Shown here piece by piece: positions 17,359-24,377 of a stretch of DNA of 40,054 nt. Made by a program: the position numbers and the translations under genes. Under the pieces are notes generated by a model. It was not told the origin of the DNA, did not search any database, and saw nothing but the letters and a program-made list of their open reading frames with translations. This stretch comes from Salinivirgaceae bacterium (lineage in GTDB: Bacteria; Bacteroidota; Bacteroidia; Bacteroidales; SZUA-534): the NCBI GenBank assembly GCA_024405635.1, contig JAKSOL010000010.1:66128-106181 (forward strand), written 5' to 3'. The stretch's first letter is position 1; every line of letters starts with the position of its first letter.

Positions 17359-18335
17359 TGAAGAAAATACTCCACATATTATCAGTTGCATTGCTACTGC
17401 CAATCTTTGCTAAAGCACAAGATCCGCAGTTTACGCAGTTTTACTCAAACCCATTATATCAAGCACCATCATTTGCAGGCGCCATTTCGGGTTATCGAGC
17501 ATCACTTAACTACCGCGACCAATGGCCTAAAATGCCAGGAAAACTAAACACAATGAACGTGGCTATTGACGCAAATATTGACAAAATAAATAGTGGACTT
17601 GGTCTTATTGCATTGCGCGACGTTGCTGGATCAGCAAGTTATTCTAACCTTTCAGTGGGTTTGCTTTATGCCTACAACATACGACTAAACCGACGTATTT
17701 ATCTGCGTCCTGGCTTAGGATTCTACATGAATCAACGCAGCCTTGACTACGAGAAACTATTGTTTGCTAGCCAAATGTACGCCAACTCAACATCTCAACC
17801 AGTTTTGCCCGAAGACTTTTCAAACATTACTGCTTTTGATGGAAGTTGCTCGCTTTTGCTATTAGCCCGAAACTATTGGGTTGGTTTAAGCGCCGACCAC
17901 CTAATGCAACCTAATGTCTCAGTAACAGGTTACGACTACAAGATGCCTATCAAGTACACAGTTTTTGCAGGTTTAAAACTTCACAAACTTGAACGACTTA
18001 TAAGTACAAAACGACAAACAGTAACACTTGCAGCAAACTTCCGTCACCAAGGCGTTACCAACCAAATGGACGTTGGTTTATATTGGTACTACTCGCCCAT
18101 TGTTCTTGGTGTTTGGTACCGCGACCTTCCTCTAATAAAGGACTACAGCCGACGAGATGCTCTTGCTTTTCTTATAGGCTACGAATACGAAAGCTTCAAA
18201 ATTGGTTATAGTTACGACTTTACTTTGTCGCATCTAATCACCAACACAGGAGGCGCACATGAGGTTTCGCTATCATACAAATTTGAAATTGAACGTAAAC
18301 GCAAGTTCAAATCAATCCCATGCCCTGAATTCTAG
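17358..18335 (+). CDS. PorP/SprF-family type IX secretion outer-membrane protein
   Basis: A 325-residue protein with a signal peptide (MKKILHILSVALLLPIFAKA) and the family start QDPQFTQFYSNPLYQAPSFAGA. The rest alternates hydrophobic strands and ends in a basic tail, consistent with an outer-membrane barrel. PorP/SprF proteins work with T9SS to export or anchor a cognate substrate with a type-B C-terminal domain, and their genes typically follow the substrate gene. Here the ATG overlaps the stop of the giant PKD gene (TAATG), so translation is probably coupled. This strongly supports a cargo/partner pair. The core T9SS genes (gldKLMN, sov/sprA) are not in the window. Confidence 0.95.
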   Translation: MKKILHILSVALLLPIFAKAQDPQFTQFYSNPLYQAPSFAGAISGYRASLNYRDQWPKMPGKLNTMNVAIDANIDKINSGLGLIALRDVAGSASYSNLSVGLLYAYNIRLNRRIYLRPGLGFYMNQRSLDYEKLLFASQMYANSTSQPVLPEDFSNITAFDGSCSLLLLARNYWVGLSADHLMQPNVSVTGYDYKMPIKYTVFAGLKLHKLERLISTKRQTVTLAANFRHQGVTNQMDVGLYWYYSPIVLGVWYRDLPLIKDYSRRDALAFLIGYEYESFKIGYSYDFTLSHLITNTGGAHEVSLSYKFEIERKRKFKSIPCPEF

Positions 18336-18349
18336 CATTATTTAATATT

Positions 18350-18808
18350 ATGAACATAGGTGACAAACTACCAGAAATACTTGGTACCGATCAAAACGGC
18401 AAAACAATAAAAACTAGCGATTTTGCTGGTCGCAAACTAGTGCTATATGCTTATCCAAAAGACAATACTAGCGGGTGCACCGCCGAGGCATGCTCGCTAC
18501 GCGACCATAAAGAGCAACTACAGCAATTAGGATTTGAAATTCTTGGCATAAGTAAAGATAGTGCTGACTCTCACAAAAAATTCATTGAGAAACAAGAACT
18601 CAACTTCAACCTTATTGCCGACACCAACACCACTTTACTTCAACAACTTGGCGCATGGGGCGAAAAAAACATGTGTGGCAAAACAACTATCGGTACTTTA
18701 CGCACCACTTTTTTAGTTGACGAACAAGGTACCATCACTCACATTTTCGGTCCCAAACAAATCAAAACCAAAGAACACGCACAGCAAATTCTAGATGTAA
18801 TTAAGTAG
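18350..18808 (+). CDS. bcp: Thioredoxin-dependent thiol peroxidase (PrxQ/Bcp)
   Basis: A 152-residue peroxiredoxin of normal length. The peroxidatic Cys43 lies in YPKDNTSGCTAEACSLRDH, and Cys48 four residues later is the resolving Cys of the atypical two-Cys PrxQ subgroup. It also has the GISKDSADSHKKF and TFLVDEQGTI blocks. It reduces hydroperoxides with thioredoxin and should be cytoplasmic, as no signal peptide is present. It starts 14 bp after the PorP/SprF gene and may be carried on the same transcript, though a functional link is not expected. Confidence 0.97.
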   Translation: MNIGDKLPEILGTDQNGKTIKTSDFAGRKLVLYAYPKDNTSGCTAEACSLRDHKEQLQQLGFEILGISKDSADSHKKFIEKQELNFNLIADTNTTLLQQLGAWGEKNMCGKTTIGTLRTTFLVDEQGTITHIFGPKQIKTKEHAQQILDVIK

Positions 18809-18878
18809 ATTAAACTACAAATAAAGGCGACAAATAGTAGATTAAGTAACGCTATTCTACTCTCCCTTTCCCTCAAAA

Positions 18879-18917
18879 AAAACGCCCCTTACCAGAGTTC
18901 CTGATAAGGGGCGTTTT
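18879..18917 (-). terminator. Bidirectional terminator between convergent genes
   Basis: AAAACGCCCCTTA (18879-18891) pairs perfectly with TAAGGGGCGTTTT (18905-18917), and CAG/CTG pair further in, around a small loop. Read on the minus strand, the stem is followed by eight T residues, so it best serves the sensor gene that ends at 18940. On the plus strand there are four T residues, and it may also stop transcription from bcp. Confidence 0.93.
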
Positions 18918-18939
18918 AGGTGATATTCTCAACGGAAGA

Positions 18940-21576
18940 TTAACTCAAAAAACCAAGTTTCACAACCTTAATTAGGTTATCTCTATCATCAATTATAGGT
19001 TTATACACTTCTGAAACCTCAATTGACTTGCCGTTCACCGACAATTTCATGCTTAACTTAGCATCTTGTCCTTGTTTAAGTGCTGACATTATTTCAGCCA
19101 ATTCACTTTTTTCTCTTCCACAAACATTAAACTCGTCAACCAACGTAGTACCAATAATACGATTAGCCGAACCTTCGCCCAACAATCGTTCCATAAATGG
19201 ACTTATTGAAAGAATTACGCCTTCACTATCATATTCAACAACAATAGCATATTGCTTAATAATATCCATCATTGCCTTATTTTCTTCAATAGTTTTTTGA
19301 GCCTTTTCTTTATAATTCATTGCATCGGTAACATCTATCGACATACCAAAAGTACCAATCACATTACCATCAACATCACGCAAAGGATACTTAGAAGTTG
19401 AAGTATATTCAACCGAACCATCATATCGAACTTCTCGTTGAACTTGACGAAGTATTGGCATTCCTGTACGCATAATCGATTCCTCATCTGCAACATACTT
19501 GTCGGCCTCTTCAACAGGAACAAAATCGCGATCCGATTTGCCAATCAATTGATCTATCGAAGTCATATTAAACGTTTCAATCATTGAACGTGAAGCTCTA
19601 ATAAAGCGACTGTCTTTATCTTTAAAGTAAATCGATTCTGAAATATTATCAAGCAACGCATTAAGCAAAGCTGTTTCTTTATTCATCTCCTCTCGAATAC
19701 GAAGATTTTCTTCCATTTGGCGTTGATTCTCCTCTTGAGTTGCCTGCATTTCCTCCATATTCTGACGCATTTCCTCTTCTTGTGCCTTCAACTCTTCATT
19801 TTGGAGTTTACTATCATTAACAAGTTTTTGAGTACGTTCTGCAGTTCTAACGTTTGCAACTGTTGATGCAATACTTTCACCTAACTTCTCAACAAATTCA
19901 ATTTCATAAGGTTTCATCTCACTAAATGAAGCCAACTCTATTACTCCGTAAATGTCCTCATTCAACATACAAGGAACAATAAGCACGCAACTAGGATTTG
20001 CTGTACCTAAACCCGATGTAATTTTTACATAATCATCAGGTATTTCGGTTAAGTATATGGTTTTCTTTTCGTAAATGCATCGACCTATCAAACCTTCACC
20101 AGAGTATATTTCCTTTTTCATAAACTTATCGCGGCCATATGCTATTGCCGTAACAAGTTCAAAATAAATATCATTGCCATCATTGTCGTTTTGAACAAAC
20201 AATGCACCTTGGTTCACATTCAAATACTCAACCAAGCTCGACATTACGTTATAACCCAACGATTTTAGGCTATCTGATTCTTGACGCAAAATTTCACCAA
20301 ATTTTGCTATACCTTCTGTTGCCCAGTTTCGTAATTCTTCTTCTTGTTTGTGAGCTTTTTCATTTTCGGCATTTTCAAGCAAATTATCACGCATTTTCAT
20401 CAACGCCATACCCAAACCATCATTTTCGCTCAACTTAGTGTACTTAACACTAAAATCGCCTTCGCCAATGTGGGCGGCAAAGTCTGCACTCTTTTTAATT
20501 CCATCAACCACCATATTCAACGAATCGCCCATATCTTGCAACTCGTTACCTGTGTTAATCTGAATTTCGTGAATATTTTCTGTATCACCTTTTGCTAGTG
20601 TCATTAACGCCTCTGTTGTTTGTTTAATTGGTTTTGCAATTGTTCCAAACAAATATGCAATGAGCATAATGAACAATACAGAAGCCAATAAACCAACAAT
20701 TGCTGCTATTACGCAAAATTTATTAACCGATTTAAAATATGCAGCTTGGTTAACCCCATATATCAAAGTCCACGCTTGCAAGTTATTAGCCAATTTTATA
20801 GGCATAAACTCTACCAAAACTCTAACGCTATCATATTTATCACTAAACATATATGAGCCTTCGCTATGAGCTTTTGTTGTATACTCTGCTATTTGTTCTT
20901 CATTAATATCAAGACTTAAATCACCGAGGTTAACTAGTAATTTTCCATTTGAATTAACAACTGTTCCTGAGGCTTCTAACGCAGAATTAAATACTTCATC
21001 AAAAACCGAAGTTTCAACTGACTGACCTACAAAACCTTGAATTTCAAAGTCGTGATAAATTGGAGTAGAAATGTTCACCAACGTTTTACCTTCAAATTCA
21101 TAAGGGTCTGATATCATTGGAGTTGAAGAGGTTACTACCGAATTAAAACGTTGTTCAAAGTTATGTACAGAGGTTTTTACAATAGGATTTCCTTCTTTAT
21201 CAGACGAAACCAACACCCAATTGTTTTCCATCAAAGATGAATCGCCATAAAATGTTGAGTTCCAAATAACCCATGCATCAGTTACCTTTTTTGCACCACA
21301 AACTATACGATTATACACCGATCGAGAAGCACTATCAAGCTGTTGTTCGTTACCCGAAAGGGTTTCAGCTAATACCATTGTTCCAGACAACAGATTATCG
21401 GCCATCGACCCAACTTTTGATGCCAATAAATTGGCACTTTCTCTTGTTATTTTCTCCGAGTTCCTTTTGGTTGTAACTCCAAGCGAAATGGTTATTGCCA
21501 AAATTGCAACAATCTCAAAACCAAGAATAACGGCGGAAATAATCCAACCTTTGCGAGTTATAGAGCGTTTACTCAT
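18940..21576 (-). CDS. Membrane sensor: dCache-HAMP-GAF-PAS-PAS, no output domain
   Basis: An 878-residue protein. It has a TM helix at about 11-33, an extracytoplasmic dCache-like domain at about 37-285 (AWVIWNSTFYG, NISTPIYHDFEIQGFVG), a second TM at about 286-312 and a HAMP region at about 313-365 (AKPIKQTTEALMTLAKGD) with a second HAMP-like helix pair to about 400. A GAF domain follows at about 425-575 (GALFVQN, GEGLIGRCIYEKKTIYL, GVIELAS), then a Glu/Gln-rich coiled coil at about 580-635, a PAS domain at about 636-755 (NISESIYFKDKDSRFIRAS) and a second PAS-like domain to the end (IVVEYDSEGVILSISPFMERLLG). There is no His-kinase, ATPase, GGDEF, EAL or MCP signalling domain. The gene has a terminator right after its stop, so the lack of output does not look like a recent truncation. 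It may signal through protein contacts. Confidence 0.85.
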   Translation of the reverse strand: MSKRSITRKGWIISAVILGFEIVAILAITISLGVTTKRNSEKITRESANLLASKVGSMADNLLSGTMVLAETLSGNEQQLDSASRSVYNRIVCGAKKVTDAWVIWNSTFYGDSSLMENNWVLVSSDKEGNPIVKTSVHNFEQRFNSVVTSSTPMISDPYEFEGKTLVNISTPIYHDFEIQGFVGQSVETSVFDEVFNSALEASGTVVNSNGKLLVNLGDLSLDINEEQIAEYTTKAHSEGSYMFSDKYDSVRVLVEFMPIKLANNLQAWTLIYGVNQAAYFKSVNKFCVIAAIVGLLASVLFIMLIAYLFGTIAKPIKQTTEALMTLAKGDTENIHEIQINTGNELQDMGDSLNMVVDGIKKSADFAAHIGEGDFSVKYTKLSENDGLGMALMKMRDNLLENAENEKAHKQEEELRNWATEGIAKFGEILRQESDSLKSLGYNVMSSLVEYLNVNQGALFVQNDNDGNDIYFELVTAIAYGRDKFMKKEIYSGEGLIGRCIYEKKTIYLTEIPDDYVKITSGLGTANPSCVLIVPCMLNEDIYGVIELASFSEMKPYEIEFVEKLGESIASTVANVRTAERTQKLVNDSKLQNEELKAQEEEMRQNMEEMQATQEENQRQMEENLRIREEMNKETALLNALLDNISESIYFKDKDSRFIRASRSMIETFNMTSIDQLIGKSDRDFVPVEEADKYVADEESIMRTGMPILRQVQREVRYDGSVEYTSTSKYPLRDVDGNVIGTFGMSIDVTDAMNYKEKAQKTIEENKAMMDIIKQYAIVVEYDSEGVILSISPFMERLLGEGSANRIIGTTLVDEFNVCGREKSELAEIMSALKQGQDAKLSMKLSVNGKSIEVSEVYKPIIDDRDNLIKVVKLGFLS

Positions 21577-21711
21577 AGTTTAAGGTATTCTTTTTACATA
21601 TTTAGGCGAAAGATAACAACCTAACACCAAAAAAAAAATCTTTTTACTGCAAAAAAGTCAATAGATTATTGTTGCATAACAATTTGTCGGCTACTATAAT
21701 TTAAGTTTTTC

Positions 21712-22161
21712 TCAAAAACCTAAAACTGGCGTTTTCATCTCCTCAATATGCACCGACACGCAGTCTGACAGATCCGATTCAGTATCAAATTGTGGCACTA
21801 TAATTTGCAATTCAGCATCAATATCATTCTTGCAACTAAACTGCATTGTTGAGCAATACTCGCACGATGCATTATCATATACAATCTTTCCTGTAGTTCT
21901 ATTTATTACCAATAACTGAACCACTCCATTATAAAGAGGTCCTGAACATGTGGTAATTCTATAATCATTACCCGATTCAAATTGCATAGAAACGCATTGG
22001 CCCTCGCCTGGACTCAACAAAAAACCACTCGATGCTGCGTTTTCTTTGTATATAAATTTTGTGAACTCTGTTGCACAATTATTAACAAAGAATGCATCGC
22101 AATTTTGTGCCGATATTGTATTAGTGCAAAATAGCGTTAGCAGCAAACTCAACCAACGCAT
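21712..22161 (-). CDS. Small exported protein, paralogue of the upstream gene
   Basis: A 149-residue protein with a signal peptide (MRWLSLLLTLFCTNTISAQ). The mature part has eight Cys (including CEYC) and ends CVSVHIEEMKTPVLGF. It shares a core with the next protein upstream: GNDYRITTC...VQLLVINRTTGKIVYDN aligns with GRDYRVSICHD...VYFKLIDRETDNVLYNS, and the C-termini also match. So these are tandem duplicates that have diverged. It is the last gene of a minus-strand operon headed by the Crp/Fnr regulator, 11 bp after its paralogue. I do not recognise the family. The predicted location is periplasm or cell surface. Confidence 0.8.
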   Translation of the reverse strand: MRWLSLLLTLFCTNTISAQNCDAFFVNNCATEFTKFIYKENAASSGFLLSPGEGQCVSMQFESGNDYRITTCSGPLYNGVVQLLVINRTTGKIVYDNASCEYCSTMQFSCKNDIDAELQIIVPQFDTESDLSDCVSVHIEEMKTPVLGF

Positions 22162-22172
22162 ATATAATGAAA

Positions 22173-22709
22173 TTAAAAACCTTTTGATGGGGTAATCATG
22201 TGCTCAACAAGCACACCAACGCACCCTATTTCTGTATCCTTACGAACAAAAATCAAATCATCATCAGGATTGTCTGCATTTTTTTCTGCAAAGTTGCTGG
22301 TTCCTTTAACCTCTACCTCAACCCACAAATCGCGAGTTTGAGTTACTGTAAATTCAAAATCAGTTGCGCCACCGTCTTCTTCGCTATTATACAAAACGTT
22401 ATCGGTTTCTCTGTCAATAAGTTTAAAATAAACTTCAGAACCCAATTCGCTATCGTGACAAATAGAAACTCGATAATCGCGACCATTATATATTGATAGT
22501 GCCACACGCGACTTTTGTCCTTTAACAAACAAAGCGCTACGCGAAGCCTCTTCGTTTATACGATAATAAATATTTGAGCTTGTTTTACAGCTATCACGTT
22601 GATAATTAAAACATTTACGGATTGTATAGTCGTTTGTTTGACCATTTGCATTGGTTGCAAACAAAGTTACTACAACGACAACCAAAGCTGCCAGTATTTT
22701 GCTCTTCAT
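22173..22709 (-). CDS. Small exported protein of the Crp operon (paralogous pair)
   Basis: A 178-residue protein with a signal peptide (about 1-23, ending TNANGQ). The body is beta-rich: YRVSICHDSELGSEVYFKLIDR, then FEFTVTQTRDLWVEVEVKG, and a C-terminus CVGVLVEHMITPSKGF. It is a clear homologue of the following gene product. It starts 5 bp after the stop of the preceding exported-protein gene. No enzyme motif is visible. The pattern suggests a small beta-sandwich envelope protein; the function is unknown. Confidence 0.8.
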   Translation of the reverse strand: MKSKILAALVVVVVTLFATNANGQTNDYTIRKCFNYQRDSCKTSSNIYYRINEEASRSALFVKGQKSRVALSIYNGRDYRVSICHDSELGSEVYFKLIDRETDNVLYNSEEDGGATDFEFTVTQTRDLWVEVEVKGTSNFAEKNADNPDDDLIFVRKDTEIGCVGVLVEHMITPSKGF

Positions 22710-22714
22710 AATAG

Positions 22715-23164
22715 CTAATTAATAAATACTATTTTTATTGACTTCGACGACGGTTCACATACTCTTCCATCGCGAGTGCGCAAAAGTATATTTTTAAGAT
22801 ATACAAACTTATAATTAGGGGTTTTATTTATCACCACATTTCTAACATCATCACTTACTATCGCCCCAACATTTTCAACCTCAACGTTCTGTCCTAAACT
22901 GATTGCCGAAATAGTAAATTTTTCAACAGTCATTCCCTGAACATTCACCATTATGGTATCGCAATTAGCAAACAATTTACGGTCAATTTGAACTCGATCA
23001 GAATCAAGCACTTTACCCGACACAATTAATAACGTATCAGTTTGCGTATCATACGTCGGTGCTAACGACATACGATTCCTACTAAACGATTGTTGGGCAC
23101 ACGTCATCGACATGCACCCAACCATCATTATTATTGTCAAAAATATTTTTCTAACGAACGACAT
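22715..23164 (-). CDS. Exported protein coupled to the Crp/Fnr regulator
   Basis: A 149-residue protein with a signal peptide (MSFVRKIFLTIIMMVGCMSMTCAQQ). Its ATG overlaps the stop of the Crp/Fnr gene, so the two are probably translationally coupled. The mature part is beta-rich, with KFTISAISLGQNVEVENVG and, near the end, KFVYLKNILLRTRDGRVCEP. That ending faintly recalls the last domain of the T9SS protein GldM (a nI-x-x-pdG-like strand pair), but the similarity is weak and I do not assert it. The function is unknown. Confidence 0.78.
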   Translation of the reverse strand: MSFVRKIFLTIIMMVGCMSMTCAQQSFSRNRMSLAPTYDTQTDTLLIVSGKVLDSDRVQIDRKLFANCDTIMVNVQGMTVEKFTISAISLGQNVEVENVGAIVSDDVRNVVINKTPNYKFVYLKNILLRTRDGRVCEPSSKSIKIVFIN

Positions 23165-23841
23165 TAACCTATTTCGCTCAAACGTTCAAGTAGTTCATTG
23201 CTAATTATCTTAAGATGTTTACCCTCAACTTGAATTATTTTATCATCATGAAATTCCTTAAGAATTCTAATTGCGCTCTCGGTTGAAGTACCACAAAAAT
23301 CGGCCATATCGCGACGTGTAACTTGTAGTGTAAAATTGTCGGAACGGTAGATGCGACGAGCCAAATAAATAACTGCATCAGCCAAACGTCCATGCAGTTG
23401 TTTTTGTGTCAAGCTCAATGTTCTTTCCATAATTTCCTCTTGCTCAGCATTCAGGCACGAAATAATGTGTTCTGCAAAATCGGCATTAGCACGAATTATT
23501 TCTTTCACAATATCAACATTAAATGCATACAACACAGACTCGCAAACAGAAGCAACTGTATATTGTTGAATATTAGAGTTATACATTGACGACAAGCCAA
23601 CCATTTCGCCTTTTTGCGAGAACTTTACAATCAAGTTTTGGCCATGATATTCTTTGTATATTTTTTGAACACCCTTTGCTACAAAGAAAATAGTATTTGC
23701 AAAACTACCTTGTTTGCAAATGGTTTCTCCTTTATTGTAAGTAATACAAACTGTATTGCTTGATAGTTTTTTCCACTGCTCTTCAGTTAGCGAATCAAAC
23801 CAATTTGAAAATTTTGAAAATTGATGTCTATCCATTGCCAT
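23164..23841 (-). CDS. Crp/Fnr-family transcriptional regulator
   Basis: A 225-residue regulator. An N-terminal cyclic-nucleotide-binding-like beta-roll occupies about 20-140 (TYNKGETICKQGSFANTIFFVAKGVQKIY, written here only as a landmark region; GEMVGLSSMY). Then comes the dimer helix, and a C-terminal winged helix (VTRRDMADFCGTSTESAIRILKEF region, about 170-195). The cAMP-contact signature of true CRP (RGELGSEL-type) is not present, and there is no N-terminal Cys cluster as in FNR, so the signal is unknown. It heads a four-gene operon with three small exported proteins. It is divergent from a receiver gene, with 135 bp between the starts. An in-frame ATG two codons downstream is an equally possible start. 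Confidence 0.93.
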   Translation of the reverse strand: MAMDRHQFSKFSNWFDSLTEEQWKKLSSNTVCITYNKGETICKQGSFANTIFFVAKGVQKIYKEYHGQNLIVKFSQKGEMVGLSSMYNSNIQQYTVASVCESVLYAFNVDIVKEIIRANADFAEHIISCLNAEQEEIMERTLSLTQKQLHGRLADAVIYLARRIYRSDNFTLQVTRRDMADFCGTSTESAIRILKEFHDDKIIQVEGKHLKIISNELLERLSEIG

Positions 23842-23877
23842 AAACCCATTAATTGATATGTATCATAAAACAATGCC

Positions 23878-23906
23878 GCAAGATACGATTTATTATTAAA
23901 AACAAA
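23878..23906 (-). promoter_or_regulatory. Possible promoter of the Crp operon
   Basis: On the minus strand, TTTG (23906-23903) is followed 17 bp later by TATCTTGC (23885-23878), a near match to TAnnTTTG. It would give a leader of about 30 nt before the ATG at 23841. Spacing and -7 match are both imperfect. Confidence 0.35.
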
Positions 23907-23976
23907 AATAGCACGCTGACAATTTCAGATTATTATTAGTTTTACGAGCGTATTATTGTTAAGAAATCTTACTATT

Positions 23977-24354
23977 ATGAATTCACACACTCCAACAGTG
24001 TTAATTGTTGACGACTCATCAACTAACAATATATTGTTGCAGTCAGCACTTAGTGTCAATAAACTAAATGTTGAAATTGCCACAAGCGGCGAGGATGCCC
24101 TTGAGATTCTAAAAAGAAAGAACATAAATACTGTTGTTCTTGATGTTATGATGCCAGGAATGTCGGGATTTGAAGTTCTTAAAATAATTAAAGAGACTCC
24201 AAAAATTGCCCAAATACCTGTTGTTATTGTTACTGGAGAGAGCATAGGTGGAGAGCGTGAAAAAGCCGAAGAACTTGGAGCTAGTGCTTTCTTTGCAAAG
24301 CCAATTGCACTCAAAACTTTAGTTACAAAAATCATTGAGTTGGCTGTAGTATAA
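23977..24354 (+). CDS. Single-domain response regulator (CheY-like)
   Basis: A 125-residue stand-alone receiver. It has the acidic pair D12-D13 (LIVDDSS), the phosphoacceptor D56 (VVLDVMMPGMSGFEV), T86 (VIVTGES) and K108 (FFAKPI). No DNA-binding or enzymatic domain follows, so it must act through a partner. I chose the ATG at 23977 over an in-frame TTG at 23956 because the receiver fold begins right after it. No histidine kinase is encoded in the window. The nearest sensor (18940-21576) lacks a kinase domain, so the phosphodonor is elsewhere. The next gene, an ABC-F protein, starts 23 bp downstream. Confidence 0.93.
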   Translation: MNSHTPTVLIVDDSSTNNILLQSALSVNKLNVEIATSGEDALEILKRKNINTVVLDVMMPGMSGFEVLKIIKETPKIAQIPVVIVTGESIGGEREKAEELGASAFFAKPIALKTLVTKIIELAVV

Positions 24355-24377
24355 TACTTGCCTCTTTTCTTTAATAA

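Noticed and set aside
23164..23841. Crp/Fnr protein as true cAMP-CRP or oxygen-sensing FNR
   Set aside because: Neither the cAMP-binding signature nor an N-terminal Cys cluster is present, so only the superfamily is called.
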